Part shown: positions 10,677 to 21,549 of the stretch, in pieces
Layout of the letters: each line of letters starts with the position of its first letter
Numbering within the stretch: position 1 is the first letter of the stretch
Assembly (NCBI GenBank): GCA_030015575.1
Contig: JASDDO010000026.1
Location: forward strand, 28,598,079-28,662,078
DNA: 64,000 nt
Origin: Agapanthus africanus
Lineage: Eukaryota > Streptophyta > Magnoliopsida > Asparagales > Amaryllidaceae
Reading direction: 5' to 3'
Translations under genes and position numbers: made by a program
Notes under the pieces: generated by a model
Databases searched by the model: none
Told to the model about the DNA's origin: nothing
What the model saw: only the letters and a program-made list of their open reading frames with translations

Positions 10677-12127
10677 ATTTAAAATACGACATCTAAAGAA
10701 AAATAAGATTTCTAGAAATATAATATATATTAAAAATTATTTTCATATAAATATATGTATATTTATTCTTAAAATATCTATTTTGTTATGATATAAATAT
10801 TCCACCTTTTTCTAAAAATCACAAGAATCATTTACACTAAAATACCATGAATTTCATGCAAATCAATATTACAAATAAATACCTTAGTATTTTTACATAA
10901 ACCCCCTCAAATTCTATAAATTACCCTAAGGACCCTAGTAAACATAGGTTTAAGCGGGACCAATCTCTTGAGCCTCAGGAAGCCGGAGAAGTGGGTGCTT
11001 GCCTATTTAAGGTAGACAACTTACTAATGGTGTTATCAATACGGTAATCGTTTTTGAAAAAGACACAAATCCTGCCGTCCATGTGCAGTGGTTACCGATA
11101 ACATAAAAACAATCAGGACTTCAATTTATTTTTCTAATTGTCCGACTCAGTTTGAGTCTCAGTATAATCTGACTTGAATATGCTTCAAGTATAATCTACA
11201 ATCTACAATCTACAATATTTCAATTCAACATGAATTCATGAATTCATGAATCCAATTATCAATCTATACAACTTGACCGAACCGAACCATGGATATACAT
11301 TCCATTTACATGGTTCTCCAGTTATTCCATTTACATGATTCTCCAGTTACATCCGTTTACTGATATCATGGTCTCGGTCAGTCATCCAATTATACAATCC
11401 ATACAATTTACAATACAACAATACAATCAAGATAACACGGGGTTTAAGGGGTAGATTGGTACGGAAGGTGTTAAAAGTGGCACGAGACTGCAAGATTAAG
11501 ACACCTAACATGAATCCAATTGCCGTTGTTCCGGATTGTATAACGGAGCCTTCTACTTCCATCTGCCTCTAGTCTCTGGCATATAGAGACTCCTCTCGTA
11601 TACACTGGTATCTTTCTGTACCAAGCTACAAACAATAACGTTAATACTAAATACGACATTATAACAATATAATACAACTTTAAAAGCTACCTTCTTATTC
11701 TGTCTATTCTACTTCTCCTTTATCTTTGGGACTTACCGAGCGATCTGTTCGCTGACGACATTCTCTTTCTTTCTTCTTTAAATGTCGTCAGGTGATCTGG
11801 ACCCGTCAGAGATTGAGCCCACTGCTGAAGACTTGGACCAGTTCAGTGAAGACCCCGAGCTCTAGTCATTGTACACTTTCCAATTCAGTACTTTTCTTTT
11901 TTTGTTATGCCATTGTTTATGCATCGTTTTTATTTCAGTTGTATTTACTTTTCATGCATTGTACAAAAGAATGTTAATAAATAAAAATGTTGTTCAGTTT
12001 ATATATCTTGTCTCTTGTGTATTTACCTTTATATTGCTTAGATACGCTTAGCGTATTTACTTCACAGTAAATACATAGTGGCCTCGTCCCGTCCCCTTCG
12101 TCGTATACCGGGAAGCGGGGCGTGACA

Positions 12128-12243
12128 CAGTTAGTATACTATCATCTCGAGTAAAGACTGTTCTACCGGTATAGGTCCTTCCTCAATCATTACAATCGCG
12201 TGCTTACGATTCAATAATTGACTTGAGGGCACTATAGATAAAA
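12128..12243 (-). mobile_element. Copia A 3' LTR, outer remainder
   Basis: This carries on the LTR alignment after the solo LTR. It shares TACTATCATCTCGAGTAA and CAATAATTGACTTGAGGG with 24880-24980 of the 5' LTR. It ends at 12243, where the polypurine tract begins. Confidence 0.88.
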
Positions 12244-12259
12244 ATCTCCCACTTGCACT
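12244..12259 (-). other. Copia A polypurine tract
   Basis: The minus strand reads GTGCAAGTGGGAGATT immediately before the 3' LTR, matching the tract at 2485-2498. Confidence 0.8.
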
Positions 12260-13360
12260 TAAGGCTAATTATTGCGGTGTCGCATACTCACAGCCCGTGT
12301 GATACCGAACACCCAACTCTTCTACTAATCAGTCTCGCAAAGCCCGTTTGCGAAACTATTGCGTTCGAGAAATAGCCTCAGTGAGTGGATCCGCTCCAGT
12401 GTTTCTATCTTTATCTCTCTATATCTCAACTACGTGAAGAATAACCATCTTCTGAAAATGAGCAATATCTTGTCTTAGAATTTGTCTGGATATCTGATGG
12501 GACCCAGTTCACAAATGAACTCCAAATCCAGCAAACTTTTTAGACTGTATCATCCACTGAATTTAATCAGTATCCTGCGCTATGCCTTCCTCAGTATCCG
12601 CTTGGACCACTTGTCCAACATACTATCCCTCAGAAGAGAGAAAAACTATAATTCAGACAGCCACTCTGTCATCCAGGTCACCTTGAAAGCCTGAAATGAT
12701 AACCGTCTCCTAACGGAGGCTGCCGTTACCATATCCCTAGAATATCCATTTATGTTCATAAACTGCTTCCCTACATTTCTCAAGGATTGGATTAATATAT
12801 GTTTATTGCAGCTAGTGCTAAAACAACATCTGGTGTGGTACTTGACATTTCATGATTAACTCAATTGCCTAAGGAAGTGATGCGCTAATCCTGCAGATCC
12901 CTCTCCCCATTAGTCTGTAAGACACCTTTAGAGAGGGTGACTCCATCACCTGCAGGTACACCACCATGCCAGGAGTCATCCATTCTAAAACACTTTAGAA
13001 TAGTATCAAGTACCCAAATTGGGACACTTTCCAAATCTAGATTTAAAACCAGATTTAGTAACCAGAAACTATGATTTTATATTCATGTCCTATGTGGAGA
13101 AACAACTGTGTGACAACCACAGTATAGCCGATCGTAGTATAGGAATTTCATTTCCTATAAAGTGCATGTCATCCCAAATACCAGGACATCACACCCTACT
13201 AGCTTCTTACCAGATCCATCTCCTATTCTGATGAAGTCAAAGCCTATGACTGTCACATCAAAAATAGATGATCTATTTCCGCTATACCTACTTTAGTTTA
13301 TAAATAGACATAAGCTACTTACCCACTATGCTTTCGCTGTTCCCACTGACTACAACAACC
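12260..13360 (-). pseudogene. Decayed Copia reverse transcriptase / RNase H
   Basis: No long frame survives, but nucleotide and short peptide matches to 1495-2480 are clear. A GATGACATGCACTTTAT segment (YVDD region) is followed by AGGAAATG and ATTCCTATACTACG, parallel to GGAAATGACATTCCTATGC at 1521. Next comes DTILK.F.M.DS, and at the end ADPLTEAISR where the intact copy has ADPLTKALPQ. The pieces are collinear with RT then RNase H and run into the polypurine tract. It codes for nothing now. Gag, protease, integrase and early RT are missing to the right, where TR-GAG A begins. Confidence 0.75.
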
Positions 13361-16035
13361 CTCCTGAGTATCCAGATCACCTGACAACATTCCAAAGAAG
13401 AAAGAGAAGGAATGTCATCAGCGAACAATCGCTCGGTAAGTCCCAAAGATAAGGGAGAAGTAGAGTAGACATAGAGAGAGAGTGTGTAAGTTTTAAAGTG
13501 ATATTATATTTTTTTATAATGTTGTATTTAGTGTTAACGCTGTTGTTTATACCTTGGTATAGAAGGATGCCGGTGTATACGAGAGGAGTCTCGCTTGCCC
13601 CGGAGACTAAGGTATCAGGAACTCAAGGAACCGTTCATGCCACGGTACAACAGCAAAGGAATACAGGTTAGGTGTCTTATGGTTGCAGTCTCATGCCACT
13701 TCTAACACCTTCCGTACCAATCCACCACTTAAAAAATCCCGCGATGTCTTGATTGCATTGTTGTATTGTATTGTAAATTGTATTGTCTTGTATAGATGGA
13801 TTGTAAATGTGTGGTTTGTACTGTTTTGTAAATGTAAATGGAAGACTTGTATTGTCTTGTAATATAGATTGTATAATTGGATGACTTGCCGAAACCATGA
13901 TATTAGTAAATGGATGTAACTGGAGAATCATGAATGTAACTGGAGAATCATGTAAATGGAAGTATATCCATGGTTCGGTTCAGTCAATACAGGTTGAATA
14001 TATCGAATATATGAATTCATGGATTCATATTGAATTGTAGTATTGTAGATTGTACTTGAATCATATTCAAGTCAGATTATTTATAATGAGGCTCAGTCTG
14101 AGTCAGAATAATTAGAAAAGAAATTGAAGTCCTGAATTAGGTTTTGATGTTATCGGTAACCGCTGGACATGGGCGGCAGGATTTATGTCTTTTTCAAAGA
14201 CGATTACCGTGTTGATAACACCGTTTGTTAAGTTATCTACCTTAAATAGGCAAGCACCCATATCTCCGGCTTCCTGAGGCTCAAGAGACTGGTCCCGCTT
14301 AAACCTATGTTTACTAGGGTCCTTAGGGTAATTTATAGAACTTGAGGGGGTTTTATGTAAAAATAATTTTGTATAGTTTTCAAAATACATCTCAAGTATT
14401 TTATTATATTTTTTAGAGTTTTCATAGATGTAGATTTTATATATGTGACATTTCTAGTGAGTTAAACATATTTTTCATAATACATGGTATTTAATTGTAA
14501 AGTGTTGACTTATACGGAATTTTATGGTATTTTCATGTAAAGTGATTCTTTTGACGTAGAAAAGTTTGATTATTGATATTATAACAAAAATAGATATTTT
14601 GATGATACACATATATAGAAAATAATTTTAATTTATTATTTTTCTAGAAATCTCATTTTTCTTAAGATATTTGAATTTTTAAATGTTTCGAGACCGAATG
14701 CTCCTTGCGGAGGTCTGAATCTCGCACTACTAAGCTCAGAGATGTGCGATAATCCGCACCATCCCAGACGGATTCCCCAAAATGGGTTATAGCGGCGCTT
14801 TGCAAAGACTTGTTTAAAATACATAATCATGTGAAAATGGTTTTTATAAGTTAGAGGTAGTTTTGTGTAAAACCGTATTTTCCGAATCTATATTTCTCAA
14901 AGGGTATTGTGCTATGTTGCATATGGGTGTTGTGAAGAGGTAGGTCATTACCTCTTGATCTACTTAAAGGTATAGCAAGATTTATGATGTTTTAAAGTCA
15001 AAACTAAACTATATGGTATTTTTTCTGAAAAAATACAATAAAAATTGCAATATGAAATATTTTGCTATGAAACTTATTCATGATGTTTTTTTAATGATTA
15101 GTAGTCAAGATGTGAGAGTTTGGTATGTTTGTATTTAAGAAAATATGGAGTTTTTAAGAAGAACCGAATCGGAAGTCGGATTAACTCCGCTTCCGTCGGG
15201 TTTTAGAAATACGAGTTTTTAGAATAGCAAAGTGAGGAGGGAGGAGGGACTTACGGGTTTAGAGTTAGGAGAAAGAGGGAGAGGAAAATGTAGGAGGTGC
15301 CGGTGCGTCGTTTCGTCGCCGGGAGCTCCTAGGGTCGTCGTCGGAATTTCGCCCTTTACTAACTCCACTTATACATAAAATTCGAGAGAGTTTTCCAAAG
15401 AGTTTGGATATAATTTGTGAGTGAGGGGTGTGTGTTTAGGGATGATATTTATAGGGTAAAACTAGGGTTATGGTAGTTGTAAGGGTGTGAAGAAAAAAAT
15501 GTATTAAATTGTATTAAAAATTGGATTTATTGAGATTTTAAAGGGCTCTGTTAAGGTGCATGATTTTTAAAGTATACAGGGTAATGGGGAGGCCAAGAGG
15601 CAGAACTTTCATGAAGAACAACTCGGGTTTTGACCGAGTTCGGTCGGCGGCGGCGGGCCGAGTCGGGCGATCCGCCGGCCCGAGTCGACCGAGTCGCACC
15701 GAGTCAGGGTTCCACGTGTCTCTTGGCGATTTTTCTACCCCCTTGGGACAGTTTGTTTTACATGTGAAGTGGGGTTTTTATGAGTTATGCACGTGTAGAC
15801 CATTGGGATTCTAAAAATTAAAAAAAAACAATATTAAAAATAATGTGGGTGATGGGATTTGAAATTTGGTGCTTTTGTTCAGCAGTGCAAGGTCCTACCA
15901 ATGAGCTACAAGCTCTTTCTTGCTATTAAAAAGCAAAATAAATTTATAACTTGTGCTCAGGCAAAAATACCCTTTTCTATATTTTTTGAAAAAAATTTGT
16001 ACAAAAAATTATATAGAAAGTTTAGGGTTGTTATA
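13361..16035 (-). mobile_element. TR-GAG A 3' LTR, end deleted
   Basis: This matches 17631-20623 from about 17951 onward, starting at CTCCTGAG. The outer ~310 bp including the terminal GTGACA are absent. In element sense it starts TATAACAACCC (TG mutated to TA) right after the polypurine tract. The tRNA-like module lies at 15855-15908 and the hairpin block at 14690-14805. Confidence 0.88.
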
Positions 16036-16157
16036 TTCTACCCTCCTTAAAAAAATCCGTCCTCGAAATTTGTAAAAGGAAAGTATAACAGATTCAAGAA
16101 AAGTTTGGTGACTGGAGTACTGATAGTGTATGAAAAATAACAAGTGATACGGGGGTT

Positions 16158-17440
16158 TTAAAAATGTGAAAGAGACTTACTAGTGTTATCTTGGTCAACT
16201 GTCTCGGCTTCTACGGCTGCTAAGGTGTAAGCCTGTCTCCATGGCACGTTCCTCCTAGCTGGAGGCACATTCCTCTGTCCTCGAGGAATGTTCCTCAGTG
16301 CCTGATGGAATTGGCGATTTGTCTGTGCAGGAAATCCACGTGGAGGTGGTGCTGGGAGTGCAGGACGAGTTGCAGGAGCCTGGATAGCTGGCCGTTGCGG
16401 GTAGTTGGTGTGTGTGTGAGCTGAGTTGTATTTATATGGACAGGTCTCAATTCTATGATTGGACGCGCCACAAACTAGGCACATGCCTTTTGCGCGCCTA
16501 CAATCCTTTATCAAATGCCCATCTCTCTTGCAATGGAAACAGAAATCTGGTCTTGGCTGGTTATTGGGTTCTTCAGTTCTCCTGGGTTCGAATGATGGCC
16601 TGGAAGAGGCTCCTCCTGCCATTTGAGTGGCAGGGCGTTTCAAACCGGCAGATTAAGGTCTTCCCTTCCTCTTTACTACTGCCTCATATTTTCGGGTAGC
16701 CTTCAAAGCCAAATCATGGGTTGGGAAATCCCCTGTAGCTAGAGCAACTTGGATTTCCGGGTTCAACCCTTGCTGAAATCTTCTAGTCCTGATCTCAGCA
16801 GTCGGTATGAGATGGGTCGCAAACCTGTTACAGTCTTATGTTAGCTGTGTAGTATGTGATATTTTGAAAATCGAATTTATGGAGACATTTCTTATCGACT
16901 GAGCATGGTGAACCCAGCGTCATACTCATCTACTGATTTGGTCCACATTGAACCTTGTTGTAGATGGATGAACTGCTGTTCCATGCCGAACCTGGCTGTC
17001 TCAGGGAAGCACTTTGCGTCGAACATGTCGCGACAAGTCTTCCATTCGATGGGCTGATCAAGACGGCTTTCTTCCACTTTCCACCAGACCCGTGCATTGT
17101 TGGTGAGCTGCAGTTTTCCAGCACGAACCTAAGCTATTTCTGGCACTTGTGCTGCTGTCAGATTGACTTCGATGCTCTGAGCCTATTCCTTAGCTTCTAG
17201 AGGGCTCCCCTTTCCTAAGAACTGTTTGGGATGCAAAGCTCTGAATTGCTTCACCCCAGGTGCTTCAGCCTCTTGACGGTTCATTAAAAGTGCAGTCTGC
17301 TGCTGCTGTCCTTCTAGGATGTTGCAGATTGCCTCAAGCAGAACCGTCTGCTTATTGAGCGGAGCAGGGACGGCAGGTGTGATTGGTAGTGGAGGTGGAG
17401 TGTTGTTGAAGTTGGTGCTGGTGTTGTTTGGGGAATCCAT
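16158..17440 (-). pseudogene. Gag of TR-GAG A (Tekay-type), two-exon
   Basis: The start ATG at 17440 gives MDSPNNTSTN, also found at 39002 and 50300. It is followed by a Pro/Gln-rich stretch with QQQQ, a capsid-like part (FPETARFGMEQQFIHLQQGS), and two CCHC knuckles, both with all ligands: CFHCKRDGHLIKDC and CLVCGASNHRIETC. An arginine/proline-rich tail follows. The frame is broken by TAG codons near 17180 and 17130. Between the capsid-like part and LIPTAEIR lies a 71-bp stretch matching intron 1 of the relatives. Joining across it restores the conserved frame. The last codons read AEAVDQDNT and run through a consensus 5' splice site at 16180. Gag would form particles. Pol is missing. Confidence 0.85.
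16825..16895 (-). other. Gag intron 1 in TR-GAG A (donor mutated)
   Basis: It aligns base for base with the intron at 38383-38453. The 5' site reads CAGTCG|ATAAG (GT changed to AT), the branch-like GCTAAC is kept, and the 3' site is GTAACAG|GTTTGCG. Its length is also 71 bp. Removing it joins LSR to FATHLI in frame. Confidence 0.7.
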
Positions 17441-17607
17441 AACCTTGAATGAAAATTTTTGGTTAGGACAGATTCAAAGTATATGAAATGATAAGATTCA
17501 AGGAACATGAATTGTAAAGAATGTTTTAGTTGCTGGTTCTTGTGTTATATTGCTTAGGTCGTTCACGCAGAATAGAACTGCATGATAGTGTTCAATACAG
17601 CTTTGAC

Positions 17608-17630
17608 CTGCATGGACCACCAACAAAACC
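17608..17630 (-). other. Leader/PBS position of TR-GAG A
   Basis: Directly after the LTR the minus strand reads GGTTTTGTTGGTGGTCCATG. The same leader follows the LTR in TR-GAG B and, with small changes, in the autonomous element. It lacks the TGGTATCAGAGC expected for an initiator-methionine PBS. The actual primer is unknown. Confidence 0.5.
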
Positions 17631-18048
17631 TGTCACACCCCGCTTTCCGGTGTACGGCGAAGGGGATGGGACGAGGCCGCTACGTATTTACTCTGAAGTA
17701 AATACGCTAAGCGTATCTAAGCAATATAAATAAAATGCATAAGTGACAAAAGATATAACTGAACAACAACTTTATTTATTCATATTCTTTTTACAATACA
17801 TGGAAAAGTAAATACATGGGATAAAGCGATGCCTAAACATTGGCATAACAGAAATGAAAAGTACTGAAATGAAATGTGTACAATGAATCTAAAGCTCTGG
17901 GTCGTAGGCTAGCTGATCCAAGTCCTCGCTAGTGGGCTCGATCTCCTGAGTGTCTAGATCACCAGACAACATTCCAAAGAAGAAAGAGAAGAAATGTTGT
18001 CAGCGAATAATCGCTCGGTAAGTCCTAAAGATAAGGGAGAAGTAGAGT

Positions 18049-18052
<4 letters not shown>

Positions 18053-18088
<36 letters not shown>
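18053..18088. repeat. (GA)n microsatellite
   Basis: This is a pure GA run of about 18 units inside the TR-GAG A 5' LTR. The matching place in 13361-16035 has only a short GA stretch, so it expanded after insertion. Confidence 0.95.
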
Positions 18089-18092
<4 letters not shown>

Positions 18093-20442
18093 AAAGTGAT
18101 ATTATATTTTTTATAATGTTGTATTTAGTGTTAACGTTGTTTGTAGCTTGGTATAGAAGGATGCCAGTGTATACGAGAGGAGTCTCACTTGCCCCGGAGA
18201 CTAAGATATCAGGAACTCAAGGAACAGTTCATGCCACGGTACAACAATAAAGGAATACATGTTAGGTGTCTTATGGTTGCAGTCTCATGCCACTTCTAAT
18301 ACCTTCCGTACCAATCTACCCCTTAAAAAACCCCGCGATGTCTTGATTGCATTGTTGTATTGTATTATAAATTGTATTGTATTGTATAGATGGATTGTAA
18401 ATGTGTGGTTTGTACTGCTTTGTAAATATAAATGGAAGACTTGTATTGTTTTGTAATATAGATTGTATAATTGGATGACTTGCCGAAACCATGATATCAA
18501 TAAATAGACGTAACCGGAGAATCATGGATGTAACTGGAGAATCATGTAAATGAAAGTATATCCATGGTTCGGTTCAGTCAGTACAGGTTGAATATATCGA
18601 ATATATGGATTCATGGATTCATATTGAATTGTAGTAATGTAGATTGTACTTGAATCATATTCAAGTCAGATTATTATAATGAGACCCAGTCTGAGTCAGA
18701 ACAATTAGAAAAGAAATTGAAGTCCTGAATTAGGTTTTGATGTTATCGGTAACCGCTGCACATGGGCGGCAGGATTTATGTCTTTTTCAAAGACGATTAC
18801 CGTGTTGATAACACCGTTTGTTAAGTTGTCTACCTTAAATAGGCAAGCACCCATATCTCCAGCTCCCTGAGGCTCAAGAGACTGGTCCCGCTTAAACCTA
18901 TGTTTACTAGGGTCCTTAGGGTAATTTATAGAACTTAAGGGGGTTTAAATAAAAATAATTTTGTATAGTTTTCAAAATACACCTCAAGTATTTTATTATC
19001 GTTTAGAGTTTTCATATATGTAGATTTTATATATGTGACATTTCTAGTGAGTTAAACCTATTTTTCATAATACATGGTATTTAATTATAAAGTGTTGACT
19101 TGTACAAAATTTCATGGTATTTTCATGTAAATTGATTCTGTTGACTTAGAAAAGTTTGATTATTGATATTATAACAAAAATAGACATTTTGATGATACAT
19201 ATATATATATATATAATAATTTTAATTTATTATTTTTCTAGAAATCTCATTTTTCTTAAGATATTTGTATTTTAAAATCTTTCGAGACCAAATGCTCCTT
19301 GCGGAGGTCTGAATCTCGCACTACTAAGCCCAAGGATGTGGGATAATCCACATCATCCCAGACAGGTTCCCCAAAATGGGTTGTAGCGGCGCTTTGCAAA
19401 GACTTGTTTAAAATACATAATGTTGTGAAAATGATTTTTATAAGTTAGAGGTAGTTTTGTGTAAAATGGTATTTCCCGAATCTATATTTTCCAAAAGATA
19501 TTGTGCTATATTGCATATGATTGTTGTGAAGAGGTACGTCATTAACTCGTGATCTACCTAAAGGTATAGCAAGATTTATGATATTTTAAAGTCAAAACTA
19601 AACTACATGGTATTTTTCTGAAAAAATACGATAAAAATTGCAATATGAAATATTTTGCTATGAAGCTTGTTCATGATATTTTGTTAATGATTAATAGTTA
19701 AGATGTGAGAGTTTGGTATGTTTGTATATAAGAAAATTTGGAGTTTTTAAGAAGAACCGAATCGGAAGTCGCATTAACTCCGTTTCCGTCGGGTTTTAGA
19801 AATACCAGTTTTTAGAATAGAAAAGTGAAGAGAGAGGAGGGACTTATGGGTTTAGAATTAAGAGAAGAGGGAGAGGAAGACGTAGAAGCTGCCGGTGCGT
19901 CGTTTCGTTACCGGGAGCTCCTAGGGTCGTCGTCGGAATTTCACCGGAGTTTCGCCCTTCGCTAACTCCACTTGTACACAAAATTCTTGAGAGTTTGGAA
20001 AGAATTTTGAGTGAGGGAGGTCTGTTTAGGGGTGGTATTTATAGGGTAAAACTAGGGTTAGGGTTAGTGAAAGGGTGTGAAGAAAAAATGTATTAAACTG
20101 TATTAAAAATTGGATTTATTGAGATTTTAAACGGCTCTGTTAAGGTGCAGGATTTTTAAAGTATACAGGGTAATGCGGAGGCTAAGAGGCAGAACTTTCA
20201 TGAAGACCAACTCGGGTTTTGACGAGTTAGGCCGGCGGCGGTGGGCCGAGTCGAGCGATCTGCCGGCCCGAGTCGACCGAGTCGCACCGTGTCAGGGTTC
20301 CGCGTGTCTCTTGACGATTTGTCTATCCCCTGAGACAGTTTGTTTTACATGTGAAGTGGGGTTTTTACGAGTTATGCACGTGTAGACCCTTGAGATTCTA
20401 AAAATTTAAAAGAAAACAATATTAAAAATAATGTGGGTGATG

Positions 20443-20500
20443 GGATTTGAACTCTGGTGCTTTGGTTCAGCAGTGCAAGGTCCTACCAATGAGCTACAAG
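20443..20500 (-). other. tRNA-like module, best-preserved copy
   Basis: The minus strand has TAGCTCATTGG (20496-20486), a full match to box A consensus TRGYNNANNGG. It also has AGTTCAAATCC (20453-20443), a full match to box B GWTCRANNC. The spacing is tRNA-like. The module lies in U3, ahead of the LTR TATA box. Confidence 0.6.
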
Positions 20501-20976
20501 CTCTTTCTTGCTATTAAAAAGCAAAACAAATTTATAACTTGTGCTCGGGCAAAAATACCCATTTCTGTATTTTTTGAAAAAAAATTGTACAGAAAGTTAT
20601 ACAGGAAGTTTAGGGTTGTTACAGTTTTAGTTTATGGTCGGGTCATGGTCGTAGCCAAAGAGAGAGAGAAAAGAAACACTCAGCGTGCATACTAACCTGG
20701 ATCAGGATGGTTAATCACTTTATCTAATCATGAAGGTCCCACTGTTTTCTCGAGTTCTCCTCCAAACCCAAAAAGGAGAATTAATCGGGATCATTTAAAA
20801 TTACCCTAGGAGTAAACCAACTCATCAGTGGGAATCGGGATCCAACAATCATCGTATGATAACTTGATAGAAGCCACTCAACTTATCACACTCCAGAAGG
20901 TATGCGCATGCCTGGCAAGTTTCAGCTTCTTTAGAAACTCCCGATGTGGATTTTTGCCCCTAGGATCCAAGTGACC

Positions 20977-21164
20977 TTGACGAGGTCAACAAGTTAAAGG
21001 GTCCTAGTCTAGTTCAATCTGTCACCATCTTGATTGCATTAGACCCACCCGCACCGACCCTTGACGAGGTCAACAAGGTCGAACGACTGTCCTAACCAAT
21101 CCATATATCCATACGACATAAAAGTATTACAGAGCTACCGCACACTATGACTTGACGAGGTCAA
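20977..21164 (-). repeat. Three identical hairpins in the Copia A leader
   Basis: TTGAC-GAG-GTCAA occurs at 20977-20989, 21061-21073 and 21152-21164, always followed on the + strand by CAA. Each is a perfect 5-bp stem with a 3-base loop. Copia B keeps three at the matching places with a different stem base and loop. Confidence 0.8.
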
Positions 21165-21314
21165 CAAACGCAGCACGAATACTAAGTAACACTAATATGA
21201 AATAACGGAGGGCTGCGGCTAGTTTTTGGCGAAAAACCTTTAACGTAATAAACTTGATATCGTTGAAGGAATCCAAGTGGTTTTACAAATGTATAGTGGC
21301 GAAAAATTTTGCTA

Positions 21315-21549
21315 AAGAGGTCACTCCCGGTGAAGGGATCTCGGCTCTTTCTTCGTCGAGTGAGGTGAAGGATATTCCAAACTGAATACCACGATGCAAA
21401 GCAAAAATAATTGACTATAGCGAAGTTATTACGTTGACGCAAACTTCTGCCCAAGGGGTCACTCCCGATGAAGGGATCTCGGCCCTTGCCTCGTCGAATG
21501 AGGTGCGGGATATTCTCAATCGAATACCACTATGCAAAGCAAAAGAAAG
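21315..21549. repeat. Tandem duplication in the Copia A leader
   Basis: GGTCACTCCCGGTGAAGGGATC at 21319 recurs at 21457 with one change, and similarity continues through GATATTC and ATACCAC to ATGCAAAGCAAAA. The period is about 138 bp. Confidence 0.8.

Larger units (their letters stand above)
9332..12127 (+). mobile_element. Solo Tekay-type LTR, subfamily A (2796 bp)
   Basis: It starts TGTAACAACCCTAA and ends GGGGCGTGACA, the termini of the large Gypsy LTRs seen elsewhere here (17631-20623, 34746-37585). No internal domain or second LTR is attached. It interrupts the Copia A 3' LTR. The bases on either side are CAAAT (9327-9331) and CAGTT (12128-12132). The unfilled site in the Copia A 5' LTR reads CAGAT (24875-24879), one change from each. 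It is therefore a solo LTR left by LTR-LTR recombination. Confidence 0.9.
13361..20623 (-). mobile_element. TR-GAG A: non-autonomous Tekay-type element with gag only
   Basis: On the minus strand it has: 5' LTR 17631-20623, a leader just after the LTR, gag 16158-17440, PPT 16036-16056 and 3' LTR 13361-16035. Between gag and the polypurine tract there are only ~100 bp and no protease, RT, RNase H or integrase. The autonomous relative is at 47367-57824. Such terminal-repeat gag-only elements would need pol from a partner. The 3' LTR lacks its last ~310 bp, removed together with the adjacent Copia A coding DNA. It was inserted about 20 bp past the Copia A gag start codon. Confidence 0.88.
17631..20623 (-). 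mobile_element. TR-GAG A 5' LTR (2993 bp)
   Basis: In element sense it starts TGTAACAACCC at 20623 and ends GGGGTGTGACA at 17631. Inside are a tRNA-like module at 20443-20500 with perfect box A (TAGCTCATTGG) and box B (GTTCAAATC), the hairpin block at 19280-19400, and a (GA)n tract at 18053-18088. It inserted into the Copia A gag start region. Confidence 0.9.
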
